Shown piece by piece: positions 1 through 6,303 of a stretch of 16,948 bases of DNA (its first letter is position 1; each line of letters starts with the position of its first letter). The notes under the pieces are model-generated. The model worked only from the letters and a program-made list of their open reading frames with translations, did no database searches and was not told the origin of the DNA. The position numbers and the translations under genes were made by a program. The DNA is from Actinomycetota bacterium (GTDB taxonomy: Bacteria; Actinomycetota; Actinomycetes; Nanopelagicales; Nanopelagicaceae), in the NCBI GenBank assembly GCA_009699645.1, contig WLNU01000013.1:1-16948 (forward strand), given 5' to 3'.

Positions 1-174
1 CATGAGGTTTCATCACACTTGGCAAGCTACAACATGCTCTCGCTACCTGTAGTTGATGCCAACAATCGCTTGCTAGGTGCGATAACCGTCGATGACGTTC
101 TCGATCACTTACTGCCAGATAACTGGAGACATGATCATCGCGAGAAATCCCCCGTTGAATATAAGGAGGGTTAG
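1..174 (+). CDS. CBS-domain / MgtE-N-type protein, C-terminal end (partial)
   Basis: Frame 1 is open from the window edge to a TAG at 172-174, giving the last 57 residues of a protein that begins outside the window. The peptide contains LPVVDANNRLLGAITVDD followed by VLDHLLPDNWR. This is the end of a CBS domain as found in MgtE-type proteins, where the second half of the domain has a conserved hydrophobic 'LGAITVDDVLD' strand-helix. In actinobacteria this ending (…DHLLP-[DE]-[ND]-WR) belongs to a cytoplasmic MgtE-N/CBS protein encoded beside DUF1003 and mrp; it usually lacks the membrane channel of true MgtE. Only the tail is visible, so I cannot say whether a transmembrane domain exists upstream. 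The stop lies 2 nt before the DUF1003 start, so the two genes are surely co-transcribed. The strong ribosome binding site of the next gene lies inside the last codons of this one. Confidence 0.8.
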   Translation, partial: HEVSSHLASYNMLSLPVVDANNRLLGAITVDDVLDHLLPDNWRHDHREKSPVEYKEG

Positions 175-176
175 TC

Positions 177-674
177 ATGGCGCGTAGCTTCGGTTTAGAT
201 ACACCACGTGATACCCGACGGACTTTGCGACCAAACTTTGATCCTGAAACATTTGGGCGCTTATCAGAGCGCTTCGCACGCTTCTTAGGTACTGCACGCT
301 TTTTGGTCTACATGAGCGTCTTTGTTCTTACTTGGGTTGCTTGGAACTTTATTGCGCCTAAAGATCTGCGCTTTGATGACTATCCATTTATCTTCTTAAC
401 ACTCATTCTTTCGCTGCAAGCATCATATGCAGCTCCATTGATTTTGCTGGCGCAGAATCGACAGGCCGACCGCGATCGAATTCAGCTCAATGAGGACCGC
501 GCACGTAACGAGCGCAGTATCGCCGATGCCGAATACTTAACGCGTGAAATCGCAGCGCTTCGAATCTCACTTGGTGAAGTTGCTACTCGCGATTTTGTAC
601 GCGGTGAGCTTTCAGATTTAGCCAAAGAGGTTATTACCGAACTACGTAGCGATTCCCAATCGGACTCCGAGTAA
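177..674 (+). CDS. DUF1003 family membrane protein
   Basis: A 165-residue protein of the DUF1003 family (function unknown, inner membrane). Two membrane segments are visible at about residues 42-60 and 71-92. They are followed by the family signature SLQASYAAPLILLAQNRQ (80-97), then RQADRDR and a highly charged, probably coiled-coil C-terminal half (about 95-165) that should face the cytoplasm. The ATG has one of the few strong Shine-Dalgarno sequences in this window (AAGGAGGG at about 163-170), located in the last codons of the preceding CBS-protein gene, so translation is coupled to it. In many actinobacteria the CBS/MgtE-N protein and DUF1003 protein are encoded together next to mrp, as here. 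A role linked to ion homeostasis is guessed from the MgtE-like partner and is not shown by the sequence. The 3' end overlaps the convergent mrp gene by 33 bp. Confidence 0.9.
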   Translation: MARSFGLDTPRDTRRTLRPNFDPETFGRLSERFARFLGTARFLVYMSVFVLTWVAWNFIAPKDLRFDDYPFIFLTLILSLQASYAAPLILLAQNRQADRDRIQLNEDRARNERSIADAEYLTREIAALRISLGEVATRDFVRGELSDLAKEVITELRSDSQSDSE

Positions 675-1763
675 AGACTTACTTCGCTTTATTAGCTTTT
701 CAGTAATCTCAAAGAGGGCTTTTGCACTAGCTGATTCCGGGTCAGAGATTACAACTGGAACGCCAGCATCTCCGCCTAAGCGAAGATCAACACTAAATGG
801 GATCTTGCCGAGCAGTGCAACATCGCTTCCGACTAACTGCGATAACCGCTTAGCTGTCTCTTCTCCGCCACCGTTTCCAAAGAGTGAAACGAGCGCCCCA
901 GTTGCTGGATCTATGTACTCAGACATATTTTCAACGACACCGATTACTTGCTGATGAATCTGGTGTGCGATTCGACCTGCACGTTCAGCAACTTCAGCGG
1001 CTGCAACTTGAGGGGTAGTCACAACCAAGATTTCAGAGGTTGGAATTAACTGACCGAGAGAGATTGCAAGATCTCCGGTGCCAGGTGGTAAATCGATCAG
1101 TAATAGATCTAAATCGCCCCAATAGGCATCGGATAAGAGTTGCTCAAGGACTCGGTGCAGTAGTGGCCCGCGATAGGCAACGGCATCACTGCGCTCTGGC
1201 TTAAACATCTCCATTGAGACGGCTTTGACGCCAAAGGATTCGAGCGGGATAAACATTTGATCGATCGCCGTTGGACGTTGGCCCATAAGGCCCATTAAGC
1301 GCGGAATCGAGTGGCCATACACATCGGCATCGAGGATTCCAACGCGCAAGCCCTTGAGAGCGGCGGCAACTGCAAGGTTTACAGTGACTGAGGATTTTCC
1401 AACTCCACCTTTTCCTGATGCGATTCCGATTACTCGCGTCAATGAATCTGGCTGGGCAAATGGAATAAACTTTTCACGACCATTGCGCATTATCTTCTTT
1501 ACATTATCGCGCTGTTCTTGTGACATAACACCAAATGTTAATTCAACAGATGTAACACCATCAATGGCTGAAACTGCGCCAGTAATATCAGTGCGCAAAC
1601 GATCCTGCATTGGGCAGCCCGATATCGTTAAGAGAATCGAAAGAGAGACTTTGCCATTGTCCTCACTAACCCCATCGACCATTCCTAATTCGGTAATCGA
1701 TCGGTGAAGTTCGGGATCTTGCACGGCCGTTAATGCAACGGTTATTTGATCGATCATACTCAT
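642..1763 (-). CDS. mrp: Mrp/ApbC-type Fe-S cluster carrier ATPase (P-loop NTPase)
   Basis: A 373-residue cytoplasmic P-loop ATPase of the Mrp/ApbC/NBP35 family, which binds and transfers iron-sulfur clusters to apoproteins. The N-terminal MIP18/DUF59 domain covers about residues 4-85, with the conserved cysteine in TISGCPMQ (C50). The MinD-like ATPase domain follows, with the deviant Walker A GIASGKGGVGKSS (113-125) and LDADVYGHSIP (144-154). LLLIDLPPGTGD is the Walker B/switch region. The family's C-terminal CxxC, which bridges a cluster between subunits, is absent: the sequence after VENMS reads EYIDPATGALVSLFG. This looks common in actinobacterial homologues, so cluster handling may differ. 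The start is set by an ATGA overlap (start 1763, stop of tatB at 1760-1762), indicating translational coupling with tatB. A second ATG lies two codons downstream. The 3' end overlaps the DUF1003 gene in the opposite direction. Confidence 0.95.
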   Translation of the reverse strand: MSMIDQITVALTAVQDPELHRSITELGMVDGVSEDNGKVSLSILLTISGCPMQDRLRTDITGAVSAIDGVTSVELTFGVMSQEQRDNVKKIMRNGREKFIPFAQPDSLTRVIGIASGKGGVGKSSVTVNLAVAAALKGLRVGILDADVYGHSIPRLMGLMGQRPTAIDQMFIPLESFGVKAVSMEMFKPERSDAVAYRGPLLHRVLEQLLSDAYWGDLDLLLIDLPPGTGDLAISLGQLIPTSEILVVTTPQVAAAEVAERAGRIAHQIHQQVIGVVENMSEYIDPATGALVSLFGNGGGEETAKRLSQLVGSDVALLGKIPFSVDLRLGGDAGVPVVISDPESASAKALFEITEKLIKRSKSLLGVRLGIAT

Positions 1764-2065
1764 ATGAGATCTGGGTCAATCCGCGCCTCGGGACGCTTCG
1801 GTGTTGTCACAGGTTTATCTTCCATAAGATCGGCTAACTGCTTCTTCACAAATGTCTTTGGGTGAAGATCGGCGGGCTGTAGATTTTCAAAACCCGGTCC
1901 TAAATTCTCTTTTAACTCCGCCGTTGCCGTTTGTGAAAAAGCACGTAACTTCTTTAGCATCTTGGCAGCCTCTACTGCCACCTTTGGTAGGCGCTCTGGT
2001 CCAACTAAAAGCATCGCCAAAACAGCAAGGCCCAAGAGTTCTCCTGCACCGATATCAAAGAACAT
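1760..2065 (-). CDS. tatB: Sec-independent protein translocase subunit TatB
   Basis: A 101-residue protein with the canonical TatA/B layout. A short N-terminal membrane helix (about residues 4-21, GAGELLGLAVLAMLLVGP) leads into the conserved GPERLPK hinge (22-28), then an amphipathic helix (about 29-55), then a polar tail rich in Pro, Lys and Asp. The acidic residue E9 near the start of the membrane helix and the length (about 100 rather than 60-90) favour TatB over TatA. TatB pairs with TatC to recognise twin-arginine signal peptides; tatC is not in this window. The gene lies between htrA upstream and mrp downstream, the same neighbourhood as in mycobacteria. There is no Shine-Dalgarno. A TAGGCT hexamer ends 6 nt before the ATG, so the transcript is probably leaderless and this gene may start its own tatB-mrp unit. 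Confidence 0.93.
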   Translation of the reverse strand: MFFDIGAGELLGLAVLAMLLVGPERLPKVAVEAAKMLKKLRAFSQTATAELKENLGPGFENLQPADLHPKTFVKKQLADLMEDKPVTTPKRPEARIDPDLI

Positions 2066-2071
2066 GCGCTT

Positions 2072-2077
2072 AGCCTA
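2072..2077 (-). promoter_or_regulatory. Putative -10 of a leaderless tatB-mrp transcript (TAGGCT, 6 nt before ATG)
   Basis: On the minus strand TAGGCT is followed by AAGCGC and then the tatB ATG. It sits in the 27-bp gap after the htrA stop. The spacing puts transcription start at or within a base or so of the A of ATG, and no Shine-Dalgarno is present. It is supported by nine other starts in the window with the same geometry. Confidence 0.6.
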
Positions 2078-2092
2078 CCTGCAATGAGGTAG

Positions 2093-3214
2093 TTAGTCTT
2101 TTGCTGCAATTAAGGACAATGTGGCTGAATACTCTTTGCCATCACGCACATATGTAATCATGACGCGATCTCCGACGTTCTTAGATCGAACGGCGACGAT
2201 GAGCTCTTCGGCGGCATTTATCTCGCGATCTTCAAATTTAATAATAATGTCACCTGGCTTTAAGCCCGCCTTTTGAGCTGGCCCACCCAACATAATTCCG
2301 GTGCTGGATTTGGCAATGAGTGCACCCATACCCGTGAAGTTCATATTTAATGAGACACCTAAGATTGGATATGTGGCTTTGCCGTTCTTAATTAATTGAT
2401 CGGCGGTTTTACGCGCTTGATTAATTGGAATCGCAAAGCCTAAACCGATTGAACCTGTCTGCGAGGTTGAACCCAGAGATGCGATTGCAGAGTTAACACC
2501 AATCACAGCTCCCGTTGCATCAACGAGTGGGCCTCCAGAGTTGCCAGGATTAATTGCAGCATCGGTTTGAAGGGCGTTAATAAATGAATTTTCACTCCGT
2601 GAGCCACCCGCAGTAACGGGACGGTTTTTAGCACTAATAATTCCTAGCGTTACAGTCCCAGAAAGTCCAAGAGGTGAGCCAATTGCAATTACTGGATCTC
2701 CAACGGCGACCATATCGCTATCACCAAACTGAAGCGCCGATAAGTTTGCTGCAGCAATCTTTAATACAGCTAAGTCATAAGAGGCGTCGCGACCCACGAT
2801 TTTTGCATTATAAACATCACCATTATTGAGTGTTACACGTAGGGTGCCACCTGATTGTGCTACCGAGGCAATAACGTGATTGTTAGTCAAGATATATCCT
2901 CCACTATCGATAATAAAGCCAGAGCCTGTGCCACCACCAACACTTGTACGAGTGTTGATTGAAACAACCGATGGAAGAACTCGTGCGGCTATTCCGGCGA
3001 CAGAGTCTGGTGCTCTTTCAATAACACTCGAAGAGGAAACTAAATTTGCTTGCCTAAATAATGTGCCGCCCGTTGCAGTAACACCTAAGAATCCACCAAC
3101 ACTGCCGGCGAGTAGCGCAACTAAAAGGACGGTGCCCCGTGTGTTTTTTCTAGAGTTTGAACTTTCCCACCACGGTGGAGCAACGTGTGTCCTCTTTGTA
3201 CGGGGAAATATCAT
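2093..3214 (-). CDS. HtrA/DegP-like membrane-anchored serine protease with PDZ domain
   Basis: A 373-residue trypsin-like serine protease for cell-envelope protein quality control. A short cytoplasmic N-terminus (1-27, with basic residues) is followed by one membrane anchor (about 28-47), so the rest faces outside. The protease domain (about 75-265) carries the complete catalytic triad: H113 in LTNNHVIA, D147 in ASYDLAVLK, S226 in NPGNSGGPLVD. One PDZ domain (about 283-373) follows, with GPAQKAGLKPGDIIIKF as its hallmark. Length and layout match actinobacterial HtrA/DegP-like proteins. The gene starts 12 bp after the O-methyltransferase stop and has neither a clear Shine-Dalgarno nor a clear -10 of the type seen elsewhere, so it is probably expressed as part of the pepA-methyltransferase-htrA run. 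In mycobacteria the corresponding htrA is preceded by sigE and rseA; both are missing here. Confidence 0.93.
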   Translation of the reverse strand: MIFPRTKRTHVAPPWWESSNSRKNTRGTVLLVALLAGSVGGFLGVTATGGTLFRQANLVSSSSVIERAPDSVAGIAARVLPSVVSINTRTSVGGGTGSGFIIDSGGYILTNNHVIASVAQSGGTLRVTLNNGDVYNAKIVGRDASYDLAVLKIAAANLSALQFGDSDMVAVGDPVIAIGSPLGLSGTVTLGIISAKNRPVTAGGSRSENSFINALQTDAAINPGNSGGPLVDATGAVIGVNSAIASLGSTSQTGSIGLGFAIPINQARKTADQLIKNGKATYPILGVSLNMNFTGMGALIAKSSTGIMLGGPAQKAGLKPGDIIIKFEDREINAAEELIVAVRSKNVGDRVMITYVRDGKEYSATLSLIAAKD

Positions 3215-3226
3215 GGCTGTATTTTG

Positions 3227-3871
3227 CTACAACTTAGTCGCGACTAACAAACCATCGCCCGATGCAATCAAGGCACACACCCAATGCTCTGAACCGTTTT
3301 TAATGATTTTCCCAGCATCGCGCAGCGAAACTGTCTTTGGATCGCGCTGGGCTGGATCACAGACTTTAGATCCCCCAAAGAAGTTATCGATTACTAGAGC
3401 CCCGCCACTTCGCAAAATGCGGTGTGCCTCACCGATCACAAAGGTTAAATCCTCTGGGTTATGGCGCAGAACAACGAGGTCATATGCGCGATCAGTAAGT
3501 TTTGAGATTACATCCAGAACTGAGTTAGTAATGAGGCGATATCGCGTCTGGGCAATATCGGCATCATTAAAGGCCATCTTTGCAATACGGGTGTGTTCCA
3601 TCTCATCATCGATCGATGTCAGTGTTCCGCTATTGAGCATTCCATCGAGCAACCACAGGCTTCCAACACCTGAGCCCGTACCCACTTCTACCACTGACTG
3701 CGCCGATAATGTAAAGGCTAAGTGGCGAAGATAGGCACCGGCACCGGGTGTTACATCTACCGCTCCGAGCTCGATGCCACGTGCACGTGCCTGTGATTTG
3801 AAGTGATCTTCAACGATAAAGTTTTCAGCATACGAGTGTGGATCGGTTTTCATCACAGAGACATGATCCAT
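3227..3871 (-). CDS. Class I SAM-dependent O-methyltransferase (COMT-like), metal-site residues altered
   Basis: A 214-residue Rossmann-fold methyltransferase of the catechol/caffeoyl-CoA O-methyltransferase family, equivalent in position to the gene beside sigE/htrA in mycobacteria. The SAM-binding motif is VVEVGTGSGVGSLWLL (about 60-75), the acidic ribose-binding loop is LTSIDDE (about 84-90), and the DNFFGGSKVCDP segment (about 162-173) matches the family's DNxxxxGxVxDP. The usual metal-binding motif after strand 4 (xxIDADP in relatives) reads VVLRHNPED here, so both aspartates are replaced by Arg and Asn. Metal-dependent catalysis is therefore doubtful, although SAM binding looks intact. 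The substrate is unknown. Two starts are possible. The ATG at 3871 overlaps pepA by 19 bp. The ATG at 3853 (Met7) gives a TGATG stop/start overlap with pepA and I find it about equally likely. Neither has a strong Shine-Dalgarno. Confidence 0.85.
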   Translation of the reverse strand: MDHVSVMKTDPHSYAENFIVEDHFKSQARARGIELGAVDVTPGAGAYLRHLAFTLSAQSVVEVGTGSGVGSLWLLDGMLNSGTLTSIDDEMEHTRIAKMAFNDADIAQTRYRLITNSVLDVISKLTDRAYDLVVLRHNPEDLTFVIGEAHRILRSGGALVIDNFFGGSKVCDPAQRDPKTVSLRDAGKIIKNGSEHWVCALIASGDGLLVATKL

Positions 3872-5340
3872 TGAGTTAATAAGCGAACTCCATAACCTGT
3901 ACCGCCTTTTGGATTTTCCCCTGCATCGACTTCACTACGACCGGTACCAGCGATATCTAGATGCAACCAGCGGCGCTTTCCTGCGAAGTGTTCTAGAAAT
4001 AGCGCAGCAGTTACTGATCCCGCTGAATAACTGGCATAACTGGCATTGTGATTAAAATCTGCAACATCACTTTCCAGCGAATCCTTATAATCATCAATAA
4101 GTGGCATGCGCCAAACACGATCTCCTGAATCTGTGCCAGCCTTTACAAACTGGGCTGCAAGCTTGTCATCACGTGTATACATTGCAGCAAACTGTCGACC
4201 AAGTCCTAAAGTTGCCGAACCTGTCAGCGTTGCAATATCGATTAAATAATCGGGATCTAAATTAATGTCGGCATATGCCAGGCCATCGGCAAGGACTAAG
4301 CGGCCCTCTGCATCGGTATTGATCACCTCAACAGTTGTTCCTCCATAATGTTTAATCACATCACTAGGGCGCTGAGCAGTAGCCGAGATAGCGTTTTCAG
4401 CACACATCATGAGAGCGGTAACACGCACATTGGGTTGTAACTCTTCAAGGGCTGTAAGGGTTGCAAGTATTGCTGCAGCACCTGCCATATCTGACTTCAT
4501 GGCAATCATTGATTCGTATGGGCGCTTTAGAGAGACTCCCCCAGTATCAAAGGTGATTCCCTTACCAACTAAAACAACGTGAGGGAGTGCTGCAACTGAG
4601 TTTTTCCTATTTTTAGGGGCATAGCTCACCTCGATAAAGCGTGGGCCTGGATCTGGTGATGAGTTACCGACAGCACGAAGGCCCCCAAAATCTTTAAGTG
4701 CTTTGCCGCTGAGAACACTTACCTTTAGTCCATTTGATTTGGCGAGGGCTTGGGCTTGTGTAGCCATCCACGCAGGAGTCTTAATATTAGAAGGCGTATG
4801 GACCATATCGCGAGCGCGCGCAACTGCTTTCGCATAAACATGAGCAGCATTAACAATCTCCTTATCATCACTTGCAACTAAGAAAGTAGGAACATCGGCA
4901 GGTTTTCCACTCTTTAAACTCCAAAGGTAGGCACCCATGGTTAGTGAGATTGCATGTGCGGCAATATCAGTTTTATTTACTGCACATGCCGAATAAACCG
5001 TTGAATTTTTTCCTCGAACCTTTCGAGCGATTGCTGTTGCAGCAATACGAAAGGCAGGAGTCGTTGCATCGCCAATTGCTGTTAAATAAATCCGCTCGGT
5101 CACACAGTTTTGTGCACTAACCGGAATTTCAAATATCTCACCGGGCTTTCCAGTAGGTGAAAAAAATGAGAGCTCATCTAGCAAATTGATTTCAAAGCAC
5201 TTCTGAATATCTTCGATGATTGTGCCCGGGCCCTGAAAAACAAAATTCTCAGCACCATCACTTACATATGCCAGTGCAATTACATGGGCCGACGTAGCGG
5301 CGTTGAGTTTTACTGGTGCGCTGGCAAGTGTTGAAGACAT
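3853..5340 (-). CDS. pepA: Leucyl aminopeptidase (M17 family)
   Basis: A 495-residue cytosolic di-metal aminopeptidase that removes N-terminal residues from peptides, of normal length for M17. The N-terminal regulatory domain (about 1-165) is divergent, as usual. The catalytic domain has every expected ligand and active-site residue: K260 and D265 in VGKGITFDTGG, K272 (catalytic), D284 in MKSDMAGAAA, and D343, E345 and R347 in the M17 signature NTDAEGRLVLADGL. The C-terminus contains the expected FLEHFAG…W.HLDIAG segment. It is followed by the O-methyltransferase with overlapping ends, so the two are co-transcribed. TAGCCT ends 7 nt before the ATG in a 28-bp gap after the DUF3117 gene, with no Shine-Dalgarno, suggesting a leaderless start. 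Confidence 0.96.
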   Translation of the reverse strand: MSSTLASAPVKLNAATSAHVIALAYVSDGAENFVFQGPGTIIEDIQKCFEINLLDELSFFSPTGKPGEIFEIPVSAQNCVTERIYLTAIGDATTPAFRIAATAIARKVRGKNSTVYSACAVNKTDIAAHAISLTMGAYLWSLKSGKPADVPTFLVASDDKEIVNAAHVYAKAVARARDMVHTPSNIKTPAWMATQAQALAKSNGLKVSVLSGKALKDFGGLRAVGNSSPDPGPRFIEVSYAPKNRKNSVAALPHVVLVGKGITFDTGGVSLKRPYESMIAMKSDMAGAAAILATLTALEELQPNVRVTALMMCAENAISATAQRPSDVIKHYGGTTVEVINTDAEGRLVLADGLAYADINLDPDYLIDIATLTGSATLGLGRQFAAMYTRDDKLAAQFVKAGTDSGDRVWRMPLIDDYKDSLESDVADFNHNASYASYSAGSVTAALFLEHFAGKRRWLHLDIAGTGRSEVDAGENPKGGTGYGVRLLTQWIMSL

Positions 5341-5347
5341 GCGTTGA

Positions 5348-5353
5348 AGGCTA
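5348..5353 (-). promoter_or_regulatory. Putative -10 of a leaderless pepA transcript (TAGCCT, 7 nt before ATG)
   Basis: Read on the minus strand, TAGCCT is followed by TCAACGC and the pepA ATG. It lies in the short gap after the DUF3117 stop (5369-5371), with no Shine-Dalgarno in between. Same geometry as nine other starts here. Confidence 0.6.
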
Positions 5354-5368
5354 TCGCCTAGAAATGCT

Positions 5369-5548
5369 TTACTTCTTAACTAAAGCGACCGCGGCATGAA
5401 GTGCGGCGCTGAGATTATTTGCTTCCTCTGGGTTGAGCTCGACCACTAGGCGCCCACCGCCCTCGAGAGGGATTCGCATGACCAGGGAGCGCGCCTCCTT
5501 GGTAACCTCCATGGGACCATCACCTGTGCGTGGTTTCATGGCTGCCAT
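5369..5548 (-). CDS. DUF3117 family small protein (59 aa)
   Basis: A short gene read directly from the sequence: ATG at 5546-5548, TAA at 5369-5371, 59 residues. The N-terminus is MAAMKPRTGDGPMEVTKEAR, then VMRIPLEGGGRLVVELNP, ending in HAAVALVKK. This is the DUF3117 family, found essentially only in Actinobacteria and almost invariant at MKPRTGDGP and at the VMR-[VI]-PLEGGGRLVVEL core. The function is unknown. The predicted fold is a small beta-rich core plus a C-terminal helix, with no signal peptide or membrane segment, so it is cytoplasmic. It has a good Shine-Dalgarno (GAGGAG, 5556-5561, 7 nt from the ATG), which contrasts with most of its neighbours. A second in-frame ATG (Met4) lies close by, but the family usually begins at MAAMKPRTG. 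It lies between the sigma-4-like gene and pepA on the same strand. Confidence 0.92.
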   Translation of the reverse strand: MAAMKPRTGDGPMEVTKEARSLVMRIPLEGGGRLVVELNPEEANNLSAALHAAVALVKK

Positions 5549-5555
5549 GGGAAGA

Positions 5556-5561
5556 CTCCTC
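5556..5561 (-). promoter_or_regulatory. Shine-Dalgarno of the DUF3117 gene (GAGGAG)
   Basis: GAGGAG on the minus strand, 7 nt upstream of the ATG at 5548, fixes the start of this small gene. It is one of few clear ribosome binding sites in the window. Confidence 0.7.
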
Positions 5562-5628
5562 TAAAAGATTGGGCGGAAATACAAGGGGGTAAGTATCTCG
5601 TATTTATCACGCTGGTGGGAAATCGGAT

Positions 5629-5820
5629 TTATAGCCCCAGAAGCCCGCTTAACCGTGCCTTTCCCGTAGTGATAACTGCATCCACGGCACGTACTGGTAC
5701 CGATAAGAGCTCGGCGATCTCATTCGAGGACATGGATCGCAGATAGTGCATGCTCAAGATGAAGCGCTCCTCTTCGGGCAGGGATGCCAACACCTCTGCC
5801 AAAGTTGTGGGCGCACTCAT
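5629..5820 (-). CDS. Stand-alone sigma-70 region-4-like helix-turn-helix protein (63 aa)
   Basis: A 63-residue protein that is almost entirely a sigma-factor region 4. LASLPEEERFILSMHYLRSM (about 11-30) matches the helix leading into the helix-turn-helix. SSNEIAELLSVPVRAVDAVI (about 31-50) is the helix-turn-helix itself, and TGKARLSGLLGL the end of the recognition helix and tail. Region 2 (core-polymerase and -10 binding) is absent and there is no room for it: the next gene upstream ends at 5878. It therefore cannot act as a normal sigma factor. Similar orphan sigma-4-like proteins are annotated in other actinobacteria, so it may be a transcription regulator or a worn-down sigma gene. The reading frame is intact, with no internal stops. 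TAGCCT ends 6 nt before the ATG, consistent with a leaderless mRNA. DNA-binding function is inferred from the fold only. Confidence 0.8.
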   Translation of the reverse strand: MSAPTTLAEVLASLPEEERFILSMHYLRSMSSNEIAELLSVPVRAVDAVITTGKARLSGLLGL

Positions 5821-5826
5821 GGCCTA

Positions 5827-5832
5827 AGGCTA
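5827..5832 (-). promoter_or_regulatory. Putative -10 of a leaderless transcript for the sigma-4-like gene (TAGCCT, 6 nt before ATG)
   Basis: On the minus strand TAGCCT is followed by TAGGCC and then ATG at 5820. It lies in the 57-bp gap after the SRPBCC gene stop and has no Shine-Dalgarno after it. Confidence 0.55.
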
Positions 5833-5877
5833 TCGCTGGATGGATGGAGCTTGCTTGAAGCCTTGGGGCCGTTGTAT

Positions 5878-6303
5878 TTAGCGAAATGATCGAGCAAAGC
5901 GCGCCAGTGAGAGGCGAACACCGAGATAGAGCCCGGGAGAGATGAGAATGAAAACCGCACGTGGGGCAAGAACTTCTTCTGACCAATCAAATCGTGTCTG
6001 GCCTTCATGTATCTGGTGTAACTCAAAGCGTCCACTGCCTTTAATGATTGGCCCCGTGTGAATCACATCGCACAAATACGGCGGAGCCCATGCACTTACT
6101 CTCATTGTGTCTAGTATTCCAAATGATCTAATGCCAGTAAAGGCGCTGATGCAGGTACCAATACCATCACGTGTCTGTGATGTCACAGAAACTTTTGTCT
6201 GTAACATCCAATCGCCTTGTTTCTCCCAATCAACAAGTGAATCCCAAACCTGTTGGATCGGTGCATCGATTGTGAGCGAAATTGCAATGTGATTACTTCT
6301 CAT
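5878..6303 (-). CDS. SRPBCC (START/Bet v1-like) domain protein
   Basis: A 141-residue protein with the SRPBCC fold. It opens with the typical first strand and helix, ISLTIDAPIQQVWDSLVDWEKQGDWM (about 8-33; the 'APxxxVWxxLxD' pattern). A middle sheet follows, then GRFELHQIHEGQTRFDWSEEV (about 91-111), which corresponds to the 'xxxTxvxWxxE' strand, and a final amphipathic helix. These proteins bind hydrophobic ligands in a central cavity; the ligand is unknown. The start at 6303 is chosen because its ATG overlaps the stop of the LOG gene as ATGA, the standard coupling arrangement. Longer readings starting at 6312 or 6345 would overlap the LOG gene further without improving the fold. It probably forms a two-gene unit with the LOG protein. 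Confidence 0.82.
   Translation of the reverse strand: MRSNHIAISLTIDAPIQQVWDSLVDWEKQGDWMLQTKVSVTSQTRDGIGTCISAFTGIRSFGILDTMRVSAWAPPYLCDVIHTGPIIKGSGRFELHQIHEGQTRFDWSEEVLAPRAVFILISPGLYLGVRLSLARFARSFR

Noticed and set aside
670..690. Small hairpin AGTAA-AGAC-TTACT at the DUF1003/mrp overlap as a bidirectional terminator
   Set aside because: A 5-bp AT-rich stem is too weak, and the T run after it is broken.
2880..3734. 284-residue open frame on the plus strand opposite htrA and the methyltransferase
   Set aside because: Lies antisense to two clearly conserved genes, has no recognisable domain and no start signal; it is a shadow frame.
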